Assembly (NCBI RefSeq): GCF_040954645.1 | Contig: NC_092813.1 | Location: 19,784,235-19,848,234, forward strand | Direction: 5' to 3' | Source: Diabrotica undecimpunctata | Lineage: Eukaryota > Arthropoda > Insecta > Coleoptera > Chrysomelidae | DNA length: 64,000 nucleotides | Shown here: positions 42,600-53,028 of the stretch, in pieces | Numbering within the stretch: the stretch's first letter is position 1 | How the letters are laid out: every line of letters begins with the position of its first letter | Position numbers and translations under genes: made by a program | The notes under the pieces: model-generated | Databases searched by the model: none | Told to the model about the DNA's origin: nothing | The model's input: the letters and a program-made list of their open reading frames with translations, nothing else

Positions 42600-45328
42600 T
42601 CCAATTATATTCATTCTTCAATGGAACTTGAATGGCTATTATAGCCACATTGAAAACATTAAAATGCTAATCAATGAACTGTCACCACTAATAATATGTC
42701 TTCAAGAAACTCGTCTTTCCAACAATCAAGCAAAACTAAAAAATTATATGCCCTATACAAAAAATCGAGCAGTACAGCAAATATCCAGTGGTGGAGTCGG
42801 AATTTTTGTACATTCAACCATCCAATCCCAAGAAATTCCGTTAAATACAAATCTGGAAGCAGTAGCAGTTTCGGTAATACATCATTTTAAAATCAACATA
42901 TGCAACGTATATTTACCACATCCTGACGAAACTACTCTATTAGAACTTCAAAATGTAATTAAACAAATTCCATCTCCAAAATTAATTTTGGGTGACACAA
43001 ACTGTCACAACATCGCATGGGGATCACAAAGAACAGATAAAAATGGACGAATATTATTAGAAGCAATTAATAACATAAAACTAGTTTTATTAAACACAGG
43101 AGCACCTACTAGATTCAATGCACATAATGGCACTTTTTCCTCCATAGACTTATCTATCAGTGATTCAACTTTAGCTCCATTTTTACAGTGGAATACATTG
43201 GACCACCTATACGACAGTGATCATTTTCCGATAATAATTACTCATGACAAAGATGAAAAAACCTGTACAACACCATATGAAACTTGGAAATTAAAGTCAG
43301 CCGATTGGGAAAAATACTCGAACTTAGTAAGCATACGTATACCAAATCTCGTTATATCAGATAATATAGACACTACTCTATCATCTTTCAATGGTATAAT
43401 TTTAGACGCAGCCAGAGATTCTATAGGAAAAACCAAAAATATCACAAAAGCTCCTCTTCCTTGGTGGAACACTGAAATCGCATCCGCTTTAAAGCAAACA
43501 AAACATGCTTTTAATATATACAAAAAGTTTAACACACCTAATAACTTAAACAATTTTAGATCTTTAAGGGCCAGATCTAGATTTTTAATAAAACAAGCAA
43601 AAAAAGAGAGCTGGACCAATTACGTGTCGTCAATTGACTCGTCTACGCCCATAAGGGATATATGGCAAAAAATAAGGAAAATAAAAGGTTCAAAAACATT
43701 TAACCATATTGACACAATCACTACAAATGATCTAACAACTTCAGACAAACACGAAATCTCAGAAATTTTAGTAGAACACTATCAGTTGTATTCAAGCAAT
43801 CAGCAGTACCACCCAAATTTCTTAGAACACAAAATTGATGAATTAAATGAAAGTCTTAATAACCTCAAAAATACCTCACCTGGACCTGATGACATACCAC
43901 CAATTTTCATAGAAAAACTACCTATAAGCGCGAAGATTACTTTAGTAGAGATCTACAACAAAATTTATTCGACCCATAATTTTCCATCTCTCTGGCGCGA
44001 AGCAATTATAATACCATTTTTAAAAGACAATAAACCAAAAAACTTATCTTCTTCGTATCGACCAATATCTCTTACCTCTAGCATCTGCATAATAATGGAA
44101 AATATTCTAAGCAAAAGATTAAAATGGTACTTAGAAAAGAAAAATCTCCTTACATCCATCCAAAGTGGGTATCGATCAGAACGGTCTACAATAGATAGCA
44201 TTAGAATCTGAAATACACGAAGCTTTTATACATAAACAAAAATTAATAGCAATTTTCTTTGACATCACAAAAGTATTTGACACCACGTGGACATATCACA
44301 TCTTAAAAACAATGAAGAGATGGAAAATAGATGGTAAATTCCTAGCCTTCGCCAAAAACTTCCTGGAGAACAGAAGTATAAAAGTTAAAACAAACGGTGT
44401 CATGTCAACTAAGAAATCACTGGAAAATGGTATCCCTCAAGGATCTGTATTAAGCCCCCTGCTATTCTTAATAGCAATCAACAACGTATCTAACCATTTT
44501 ATGCTTCCAGTAAAAGCAAACCTTTACGCCGATGATGTTGTAATATATATGAGAAGTAAAAACCTAAAATCAGCTCCATCAATATTACAAAATACACTAA
44601 ATAAATTAGAAGGGTGGTCTTTAGATATAGGCTTGAGATTTTCAACCGAAAAAACAAAAGTAATAATATTTGACAAAAGGAAAACACAACACCACTTAAA
44701 TTTAAAACTTAACGGAAATACTCTTATAACAATCAACGAAATCAAATTTTTGGGAATAACATTCGACTCTCAACTAAAATGGACATCGCACATAAATGAA
44801 CTAATTAAATCATGCCAACAGAGAATAAATCTTCTAAAAGTTCTTTCCAATCACAAATGGGGCGCAGACACAACTATTCTTCTGCGATTATATTAATCTC
44901 TAATTAGAAGCAAACTAGATTATGGATGTATATGCTACGAAACTGCTACTAAAACTCAAATGAACAAACTGGACATCATCCAATCCACAGCATTACGCAT
45001 AGTTTTCGGAGCTTTCAGAACCACGCCAATTAGCAGCCTTCAAGTCCTAACAGGAGAACCGCCATTAACTCTCAGAAGACAATATTTTTCAATGTGTTGT
45101 GCTACTAAATATCTCAGTGCAAAGGAAAACCCGTTTATAACAAGCCTAATAAGGAGCAACCCTCCAAATCTGTACTCAAATTATTGCCCTAGAAACTTAC
45201 CTTTCAATGAACTAATAAATCGATTTGAATTCGATATACATCAATTGAGATCCACTTCTACAAACAGATGCCAGTCTCCTCCCTGGAAAGTTCAAATCAG
45301 TCCATCTTTATTTATACGTCCATGGTAA
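42553..45328 (+). pseudogene. LINE ORF2, endonuclease and reverse transcriptase, two lesions
   Basis: Opens at 42,553. Apurinic endonuclease: ILQWNLNGYYSH (about 42,617-42,652), ICLQETRLS, LGDTNCHNIAWGS and YDSDHFPIIIT. RT: SPGPDDIPPIF, SSYRPISLTSSICIIMENIL, then a one-base frameshift near 44,200. In the next frame FFDITKVFDTTW, GIPQGSVLSPLLFLIAINNV and the catalytic LYADDVVIYM (about 44,521-44,552). A TAA at 44,893-44,895 interrupts the same frame, which then continues with KLDYGCICYE and ends at 45,328. Relatives usually carry RNase H after this region; none is found, so the 3' end is probably truncated. Two mutations keep it from being a coding element. Confidence 0.9.
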
Positions 45329-45489
45329 AATACGTTTACATTTATTTGATGATGCCAAGATAATCCAAATTTAGACGACGGTAAATTTTTCATTAAGACA
45401 ACATCTTAATTCACATATACAACAGTGTGGAAAATTGTTACAGATAGAATTCAATCTCGTTAAAAGCGGTGCGACTTTTCTACATATAA

Positions 45490-46567
45490 AGCAGTAAATG
45501 AAAAAGACGCTGAGGTGATTAGAAGAGTAGTTTATAATTTATATTCAAAGAACCTAGTTCCAACGCTTAGTATGATCTACGATCAACTTGTTAAAGACTA
45601 TTCTATTACCTATTCGCCTTCAACTTTATCAAGGTTTTTGAATCACATTGGTTTTCGATACAAGAAAAGTAATAAGCTATTATCAATATTGGATTCTCCT
45701 CGACTTATTAACTGGAGAAACGAATACTTGGATGCTATATCTAAATTTAAAGATAAAGGAAGACCGATATTTTATCTGGATTAAACATGGTTCGATACCC
45801 ACGATACTGCTCAAAAAGGTTAGACAGACGACTCTATTAAGTGTGCACCCAATTATCCAATTAATTGAGGTCAGCGAAAAATTATTCTGAACATTTGATC
45901 TAAAAATGGCTGGCTTGGAGGAGAAAGTTTTTTACTATCGGCAAAAAGCATTAAAGATTCAAAGGTGGATTAGCATGAAAATATGACGACTAACTTGTTT
46001 AAGGAATGGTTTGAGAAGAAAGTGTTGCCAAATTTGCCTCCAAAAAGTGTCATTGTAATGGATAACGCGACGTATCACAGCAAACAAATTAGAAAAATTC
46101 CCAGTGTAGGCTCGACGAAAAAACAAATATCGGATGTTTTGTATGAAACTGATTTGTACTTTGAAGAAACATATACAAAAAGAAATGTTGTAAGTTCTTC
46201 ACACAAAAAAAAATTAAGAAACTGTTTGTTATAGACGAATTAGCCAAACGTGGTGGTAATATTATATTGCGATTACCTCCCTATTACTGTGTTTTCAACC
46301 CTATTGAATTAATATGGAGCTGACTTAAGAGAAGTTTACGGCGAAACAACTGCTGTCCTAAATTTAGTAGCCAATCGGTATCACGTGTTGTGGAAGAAAT
46401 AAAAAAGATTTCCCCAACACTGTGGCAAAATTGTGTTTCACATGTTATAAAAACAGAAGATCACTACAGAACATTAACCTCACATATTAAACCAATAATT
46501 ATAAATTATAACATTAGATGATGACGATTCTACTGAAGATGATAGCGATAGTGACATAGAGTTATAA
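45490..46567 (+). pseudogene. IS630/Tc1-like transposase, degraded
   Basis: Plus strand. Amino part: EVIRRVVYNLYSKNLVPTLS and PSTLSRFLNHIGFRYKKSNK (helix-turn-helix type, about 45,510-45,680). First catalytic region FYLD*TWFDTHDT (about 45,770-45,805): the usual glutamate after D is a TAA stop. Second: VIVMDNATYHSKQ (about 46,043-46,087). Third: PPYYCVFNPIELIW (about 46,276-46,318). The C-terminus is strongly acidic (DDDDSTEDDSDSDIEL) with TAA at 46,565-46,567. At least three frame changes. This is the same superfamily as the split transposase at 7,960-9,720. Inverted ends not found. Confidence 0.8.
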
Positions 46568-47831
46568 TTTGTAATTATTTTTTTCCATCTAAACTTCAAA
46601 TTTTATTTTTTTATGATACCACTCTTTTAATCTTTTACTGTTATTAACATTTTTTGTCTTAATTTCTTTAATTTGTTCATTTCTCTTATTTCATTGTACA
46701 TAATAACATACCTATAACTACAAAGATATATACGTATTAAATATATGATATGATATTATATTTTATATTTATTATGTGTACTTTTTTGTTAATTTGAGCG
46801 AATCCGCTCCTGGAGGGTCTGTTGTTTGTTATTCTAATACTAAATCGGTAGGGTGATCCCACAAGCGTCATGCAAAATTTCTTATATCTTCACGGAAACT
46901 ATACTCGGCTAGATTTCACGGTTTTGAGAATTTCATCTTACCATGAGTTAAATCTAATTGAATTTATTTGAAGAAATCTTGTCCAAGAGAAACTAATATT
47001 TAAAATTGGCGATGTTTAGCTATTACAAACGAGTAGAAATTACATACTGCGACGGGTAGCTCTTTTAGAAAACAGACTTAGTAAAGCTCAGGTATAATTT
47101 AAATTAAACTATATTATAAGTGAACAAAATAACAAAATTAAATTGTATCCGAGATAATAATATGTGCAGAATTATTCAAACGTTTATCTTAAAGACGGCT
47201 GTATCGACTACTCGATGACCCACTGTATCATGAAAATGATACCAGTAAAAAATAAAATTAATATCCTAAAATCTAAACAGTAAGTACAGTGTGTTAATAC
47301 ACATGCGGCGAAGACGGGAAATGACGGGTCAAAGAAATAGAGATAGAACGGACAGATCAACATACCCAGAGACCCGATGGAGTTTCCACAAGATCAGCAC
47401 TCTAGCAGAACTCGACTCTCTCTTGTGGCTGTTTTATATCGTCGTAGGCCTTCCATTTCCTCTAGAGCGCATCGATGGAGGAGGATCTTTTTATGGGAGT
47501 GCGTGTATACGAAGCACTGACGAGACGGAAGCGATGCACTGTGAATGATCCAGATCCAATCCAATCTTGATCAGAAAAGAAAAAAGCTAACATAACAGTA
47601 TCAAGTCTTAACAGTCCTACTTAGACTGGAATATAATTAGGTTTGCATCTCGGTATTACTCATTTCATAGATCTCTATTGGTAGAGTGTTTATGCTTAAA
47701 AACCAAAATATAAATAGTTATAAATAAAATCATATTTATTAGCAATCGTTATATTTGTTATTTGATAATTAATTATCTAAACAAATTATTAAAAAAAAAA
47801 CATTATTGTCTAGTTAACCGAAGTAGCGAAA
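46568..47831. other. Unassigned stretch, including a GC-richer open segment
   Basis: No recognised family. 47,291-47,548 is open for 85 codons and distinctly less AT-rich than its surroundings, arginine-rich at its start, with no motif I know. The last tens of bases before 47,832 are probably the 5' untranslated end of the LINE whose ORF1 continues at 53,029. Confidence 0.4.
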
Positions 47832-47843
47832 ATGACAGAAGAT

Positions 47844-49357
47844 TATAGTTTATTCGTCTTCCGGGTTTGGACCGTGTCATTTGTGAGTGACCCAAAAGTG
47901 GGTTCATCTCGACGTTTCGCTACAATTGTATGTAGCTTCTTCAGGAGAACAAAAAAGAAAAAGAGACAAAAGACAGGAAGATGGGTAGTTAGCAACGGTA
48001 ACTCAGTTACTCAACGCAACCAGAGGCGAATACTAACTACCAAGATGGGCATTTGGTCACAGTAACTCAACTACTCAACGCAGCCAGAGGTGAAAACCAA
48101 ATGCCAGGACAGGGATTCACGTCCAACAGCTCAGAACACTAACGCGTCGAGAGGCAGGGAGTGAATCCGACGATTACTCCGCTACCGCTCTATTTATAGT
48201 CGCGGTGACCTGTCGTGTCGGGACGTATCGGCACACTCCGTGGCGCGAACGTCAAGAAGCGCGCGCTGGCCAATCATGTGGCAGCATCGTGGTAGCGGGA
48301 CCGGACGGCGGCTCTAGACTGGGATTCCAGATGGGAGACAAGTAGTATCCTTCCTCTCGATTGATATTATGTGGATTTTTTCGGATCTCTAGAGATTCGC
48401 GGATTTTCCTGGAATAAAAGAAGGGGCTCTTAGAAATAATATGAGTTTTTTCGAACAATATGGAATGACCGGTTTCTTGGCAGTGTTCTGCAACTGCAGA
48501 ATGGGAGAAAAGACCTGATCGAATGCATCTTTGATGCTCTTGAATCCGAGTTTTGACGGAACGACCAGTTTCGCCAATATACACTTGTCCACATGAACAA
48601 GGAATAGAATAGACACCACAGGAAGATAGGGGCGGTAATGGGTCCTTAGGAGAGGGTAGATATTGTGAGATTTTCTTGGGTGGTCGAAAAGTAGTCCTGA
48701 TACCTTCTTTGCGAAGAATTTTGCCAATCCTATCAGTGACACTTCGAATATACGGAAGAAAAGCCACAGGAGTATTACCCGAAGATTCTGAATTTGTCGT
48801 CCTAGGGTGTAAAGGGGGATGTAGATGTCGGTGTGTAATATTTTGAATTGTGGACTTGGAGTAACCGTTGGCGACAAGGGTTTTTTGCAGATGGCCAAGT
48901 TCTTCTCTAAGGTTGTCAGGTTCAGAAATCGAAATGGCCCGATGGATGAGAGAGTTGATCACAGAATTCTTTTGGGCAGGATGGTGGTGTGATGAAGCAT
49001 GTAGGTAACGATTCGTGTGAGTCTTTTTTCTATAAACAGAGTGGCCCAATCGGCCATTGGGCTTGGAGGTGACTAACACATCGAGAAAGGGAAGGGACCG
49101 ATTATTTTCTACTTCCATTGTGAATTTTATACTCGGATGTTGTGAGTTAAGATGATCTAGGAAGGGAGAAAGGGTATGTTGACCATGGGGCCAGATGATA
49201 AATGTATCATCAACGTAGCGGAACCAGACTTTTGGTTTTAAGGGGTAAGATTCTAGGGCTAAAGACTCAAAGGCTTCCATGAAAATGTCAGCAATGACAG
49301 GGGAAAGGGGAGAACCCATTGGTGTTCCAGATATTTGTTTGTAGAAATTGCCTCTAA
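47844..49357 (-). repeat. Inverted partial copy of the PLE
   Basis: Reverse complement of about 51,479-52,993. It carries a 355-codon open frame (48,252-49,319) starting inside the RT palm at MGSPLSPVIADIFMEAF and running to the end of the endonuclease. It lacks the last about 35 bp of the pseudo-LTR. The RNA of a full element could fold back on this arm. Confidence 0.93.
47907..47948 (-). ncRNA. Hammerhead-ribozyme-like motif, inverted PLE copy
   Basis: Same motif as at 50,046-50,087, on the minus strand. Confidence 0.6.
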
Positions 49358-50185
49358 ACCGCCCCTATCTTCCTGTGGTGTCTATTCTATTCCTTGTTCA
49401 TGTGGACAAGTGTATATTGGCGAAACTGGTCGTTCCGTCAAAACTCGGATTCAAGAGCATCAAAGATGCATTCGATCAGGTCTTTTCTCCCATTCTGCAG
49501 TTGCAGAACACTGCCAAGAAACCGGTCATTCCATATTGTTCGAAAAAACTCATATTATTTCTAAGAGCCCCTTCTTTTATTCCAGGAAAATCCGCGAATC
49601 TCTAGAGATCCGAAAAAATCCACATAATATCAATCGAGAGGAAGGATACTACTTGTCTCCCATCTGGAATCCCAGTCTAGAGCCGCCGTCCGGTCCCGCT
49701 ACCACGATGCTGCCACATGATTGGCCAGCGCGCGCTTCTTGACGTTCGCGCCACGGAGTGTGCCGATACGTCCCGACACGACAGGTCACCGCGACTATAA
49801 ATAGAGCGGTAGCGGAGTAATCGTCGGATTCACTCCCTGCCTCTCGACGCGTTAGTGTTCTGAGCTGTTGGACGTGAATCCCTGTCCTGGCATTTGGTTT
49901 TCACCTCTGGCTGCGTTGAGTAGTTGAGTTACTGTGACCAAATGCCCATCTTGGTAGTTAGTATTCGCCTCTGGTTGCGTTGAGTAACTGAGTTACCGTT
50001 GCTAACTACCCATCTTCCTGTCTTTTGTCTCTTTTTCTTTTTTGTTCTCCTGAAGAAGCTACATACAATTGTAGCGAAACGTCGAGATGAACCCACTTTT
50101 GGGTCACTCACAAATGACACGGTCCAAACCCGGAAGACGAATAAACTATAATTCTGACTCTGGCCGTGGAAGCCTACGATTTCAT
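49358..50185 (+). repeat. Upstream pseudo-LTR of the PLE
   Basis: 828 bp, direct repeat of 52,201-53,028. It contains a copy of the endonuclease coding end (open frame 49,335-49,742), the 3' untranslated region and the hammerhead-like motif, and runs 99 bp into the main ORF. Confidence 0.95.
50046..50087 (+). ncRNA. Hammerhead-ribozyme-like motif, upstream pseudo-LTR
   Basis: Stem I TCTC (50,046-50,049)/GAGA (50,084-50,087); CTGAAGA (50,050-50,056); one unpaired A; stem II GCTAC (50,058-50,062)/GTAGC (50,071-50,075) with an 8-nt loop; GAAA (50,076-50,079); then C and GTC (50,080-50,083). The motif fits the CUGANGA...GAAA...NUH core. Stem III is only A-U plus C-G with no loop, so a dimer would be needed. 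The predicted cut after 50,083 lies 3 nt before the ATG of the ORF. Activity is inferred. Confidence 0.65.
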
Positions 50186-52585
50186 TTGACCAACCTCTAC
50201 GGGGAGGTTATATTCCGCAAAACCTCAGAGTTCTCCAATCTTCGCTCTAAAGTTTCATCTCTACTTTCTTCGCTCAGCTTCCTCTCTAGATGTCGTGATA
50301 ATAACTTGGTTCCCAATTTTCTTGTTCTAAAACATCACATTTCCTCTTCATCTTCTTCCCGAATTCTACATCGAGCCAGCCTATCTCTACTTCGTGAACG
50401 GATTCAACATATTCGAAAAACCCTTAATTTTCAATCCCAAAAACTTTTTAAGCTGCATCTTGAACTCTCCAGTATTCTTAGTGTCGATGATTGGTCACTT
50501 TTAGACCGCATTTCCTATCATCAAGCCGATAAAATCCTTCTTCTAAGCAACGAAACTCACAAAAAGAAATTCCAATCCCTTGTATCTAAGAAAAAATCAC
50601 ATTCCACCACTTCTACTTCTCTTTCACCTCTTACTAACACCGTCGTTAATCTTTCTTCTCACCAATTAACAAGTGCAGAAAGCAGTCTTCTATCTAAAGG
50701 TCTTAATTTTGCTATCACTCCTTCCAGAATTCCTACCGAAGAAATAGTTTCAAATGTGGAAGCGGCACTCCGCACAATTCCCAAAATTCCAGCCGACCGT
50801 ATCCGCTTTGACGTCGCTAAATGTCTTGATACAGCCAAAATCCCTACTTCCAATATATCTCGTGAGGAATTCATAGCTCTCAAAAATCTCCGTTCTCTTT
50901 CTGAGATAATAATCCTTCCTGCAGACAAAGGTAATGCCACAGTCATCCTGGATACTCCTTCCTACATAGAGAAAATAAACGACTTACTTAGGGATACATC
51001 CTGTTATAACACAATTTCTCGAGACCCCACTCCTAGAGTCGAACGCGAAATTTCCCATGCCATCAAACAATCCGATCTTTCCGATGATGTTAAGAAGTCC
51101 ATAGTTCCGAAAAACTCCATCTGCCCCAGAATTTACGGTCTTCCCAAAATCCATAAAGACAACGTACCTCTTCGTCCCATTGTGACTACGATTAACTCTC
51201 CTACCTACAAACTCGCAAAGTACTTGTCGAATCAGTTTAAGACCTATACTGGTCGTACCTCTTCTTATGTCCGAAATTCCACACATTTCATCACCTTAAT
51301 CTCCTCCCTCACGGTCGATCCCCAAGACATTCTCGTCAGTTTCGATGTATCCTCCCTATTTACTAATATCCCCATACATGACTCTCTAGTTGTTCTGCGA
51401 GATCACTTGACCAATGATAACAAGTCTTTGGTTTTGGCAGATCTTGCGGAAAAATGCCTCCTTTCAACATATTTTTCTTTTAGAGGCAATTTCTACAAAC
51501 AAATATCTGGAACACCAATGGGTTCTCCCCTTTCCCCTGTCATTGCTGACATTTTCATGGAAGCCTTTGAGTCTTTAGCCCTAGAATCTTACCCCTTAAA
51601 ACCAAAAGTCTGGTTCCGCTACGTTGATGATACATTTATCATCTGGCCCCATGGTCAACATACCCTTTCTCCCTTCCTAGATCATCTTAACTCACAACAT
51701 CCGAGTATAAAATTCACAATGGAAGTAGAAAATAATCGGTCCCTTCCCTTTCTCGATGTGTTAGTCACCTCCAAGCCCAATGGCCGATTGGGCCACTCTG
51801 TTTATAGAAAAAAGACTCACACGAATCGTTACCTACATGCTTCATCACACCACCATCCTGCCCAAAAGAATTCTGTGATCAACTCTCTCATCCATCGGGC
51901 CATTTCGATTTCTGAACCTGACAACCTTAGAGAAGAACTTGGCCATCTGCAAAAAACCCTTGTCGCCAACGGTTACTCCAAGTCCACAATTCAAAATATT
52001 ACACACCGACATCTACATCCCCCTTTACACCCTAGGACGACAAATTCAGAATCTTCGGGTAATACTCCTGTGGCTTTTCTTCCGTATATTCGAAGTGTCA
52101 CTGATAGGATTGGCAAAATTCTTCGCAAAGAAGGTATCAGGACTACTTTTCGACCACCCAAGAAAATCTCACAATATCTACCCTCTCCTAAGGACCCATT
52201 ACCGCCCCTATCTTCCTGTGGTGTCTATTCTATTCCTTGTTCATGTGGACAAGTGTATATTGGCGAAACTGGTCGTTCCGTCAAAACTCGGATTCAAGAG
52301 CATCAAAGATGCATTCGATCAGGTCTTTTCTCCCATTCTGCAGTTGCAGAACACTGCCAAGAAACCGGTCATTCCATATTGTTCGAAAAAACTCATATTA
52401 TTTCTAAGAGCCCCTTCTTTTATTCCAGGAAAATCCGCGAATCTCTAGAGATCCGAAAAAATCCACATAATATCAATCGAGAGGAAGGATACTACTTGTC
52501 TCCCATCTGGAATCCCAGTCTAGAGCCGCCGTCCGGTCCCGCTACCACGATGCTGCCACATGATTGGCCAGCGCGCGCTTCTTGA
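50087..52585 (+). CDS. Penelope-like reverse transcriptase with GIY-YIG endonuclease, intact
   Basis: 832 uninterrupted codons. Residues 1-about 230 are a basic, serine-rich, helical leader. The RT follows: ADKGNATVILD (about residue 283), YGLPKIHKD (about 348), FDVSSLFTNIP (about 420), GTPMGSPLSPVIADIFME (about 475-492), and the catalytic RYVDDTFII (about 510-518). Then LPFLDVLV and a linker, and the GIY-YIG domain: CGVYSIPCSCGQVYIGETGR (about 711-730) with the downstream RIQEHQRCIR and EKTHIISKSPFFYSRKIRES blocks. PLE proteins copy RNA at a nicked target using these two activities. Length and order match canonical Penelope proteins. ATG 50,087 is the first in frame; a Met about nine codons on is an alternative start. 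Confidence 0.95.
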   Translation: MNPLLGHSQMTRSKPGRRINYNSDSGRGSLRFHLTNLYGEVIFRKTSEFSNLRSKVSSLLSSLSFLSRCRDNNLVPNFLVLKHHISSSSSSRILHRASLSLLRERIQHIRKTLNFQSQKLFKLHLELSSILSVDDWSLLDRISYHQADKILLLSNETHKKKFQSLVSKKKSHSTTSTSLSPLTNTVVNLSSHQLTSAESSLLSKGLNFAITPSRIPTEEIVSNVEAALRTIPKIPADRIRFDVAKCLDTAKIPTSNISREEFIALKNLRSLSEIIILPADKGNATVILDTPSYIEKINDLLRDTSCYNTISRDPTPRVEREISHAIKQSDLSDDVKKSIVPKNSICPRIYGLPKIHKDNVPLRPIVTTINSPTYKLAKYLSNQFKTYTGRTSSYVRNSTHFITLISSLTVDPQDILVSFDVSSLFTNIPIHDSLVVLRDHLTNDNKSLVLADLAEKCLLSTYFSFRGNFYKQISGTPMGSPLSPVIADIFMEAFESLALESYPLKPKVWFRYVDDTFIIWPHGQHTLSPFLDHLNSQHPSIKFTMEVENNRSLPFLDVLVTSKPNGRLGHSVYRKKTHTNRYLHASSHHHPAQKNSVINSLIHRAISISEPDNLREELGHLQKTLVANGYSKSTIQNITHRHLHPPLHPRTTNSESSGNTPVAFLPYIRSVTDRIGKILRKEGIRTTFRPPKKISQYLPSPKDPLPPLSSCGVYSIPCSCGQVYIGETGRSVKTRIQEHQRCIRSGLFSHSAVAEHCQETGHSILFEKTHIISKSPFFYSRKIRESLEIRKNPHNINREEGYYLSPIWNPSLEPPSGPATTMLPHDWPARAS

Positions 52586-53028
52586 CGTTCGCGCCACGGA
52601 GTGTGCCGATACGTCCCGACACGACAGGTCACCGCGACTATAAATAGAGCGGTAGCGGAGTAATCGTCGGATTCACTCCCTGCCTCTCGACGCGTTAGTG
52701 TTCTGAGCTGTTGGACGTGAATCCCTGTCCTGGCATTTGGTTTTCACCTCTGGCTGCGTTGAGTAGTTGAGTTACTGTGACCAAATGCCCATCTTGGTAG
52801 TTAGTATTCGCCTCTGGTTGCGTTGAGTAACTGAGTTACCGTTGCTAACTACCCATCTTCCTGTCTTTTGTCTCTTTTTCTTTTTTGTTCTCCTGAAGAA
52901 GCTACATACAATTGTAGCGAAACGTCGAGATGAACCCACTTTTGGGTCACTCACAAATGACACGGTCCAAACCCGGAAGACGAATAAACTATAATTCTGA
53001 CTCTGGCCGTGGAAGCCTACGATTTCAT
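52201..53028 (+). repeat. Downstream pseudo-LTR of the PLE
   Basis: 828 bp, direct repeat of 49,358-50,185. It includes the last 128 codons of the ORF, ends inside sequence matching the ORF start, and is followed at once by the TSD. Confidence 0.95.
52889..52930 (+). ncRNA. Hammerhead-ribozyme-like motif, downstream pseudo-LTR
   Basis: Exact second copy of 50,046-50,087, offset 2,843 bp; predicted cut after 52,926. Cutting at both motifs would release a unit-length 2,843-nt RNA. Confidence 0.65.

Larger units (their letters stand above)
47844..53028 (+). mobile_element. Complete Penelope-like element with inverted partial copy and 12-bp TSD
   Basis: Layout: inverted 5'-truncated copy on the minus strand (47,844-49,357), direct pseudo-LTR (49,358-50,185), ORF, second pseudo-LTR (52,201-53,028). 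ATGACAGAAGAT flanks both ends (47,832-47,843 and 53,029-53,040). The two pseudo-LTRs are offset by exactly 2,843 bp and look identical, and the inverted arm reads the same protein as residues about 475-832 of the ORF. This inverted-plus-direct arrangement is characteristic of Penelope elements. The segment is clearly less AT-rich than the rest of the window. Identical repeats, a perfect TSD and an intact ORF all point to a recent insertion. Confidence 0.95.

Noticed and set aside
45305..45326. TTTATACGTCCATGG, resembling the MITE inner arm
   Set aside because: It falls inside the last codons of LINE ORF2 with no inverted partner nearby; a single short match is not evidence of a MITE.
48389..48898. 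169-codon minus-strand ORF, and its counterpart at 51,939-52,448
   Set aside because: Out-of-frame shadow of the PLE RT/endonuclease coding sequence; it is preserved only because the true frame is intact.
50659..51286. Two antisense ORFs inside the PLE gene
   Set aside because: Antisense shadows of the intact 832-codon frame; no independent motif.
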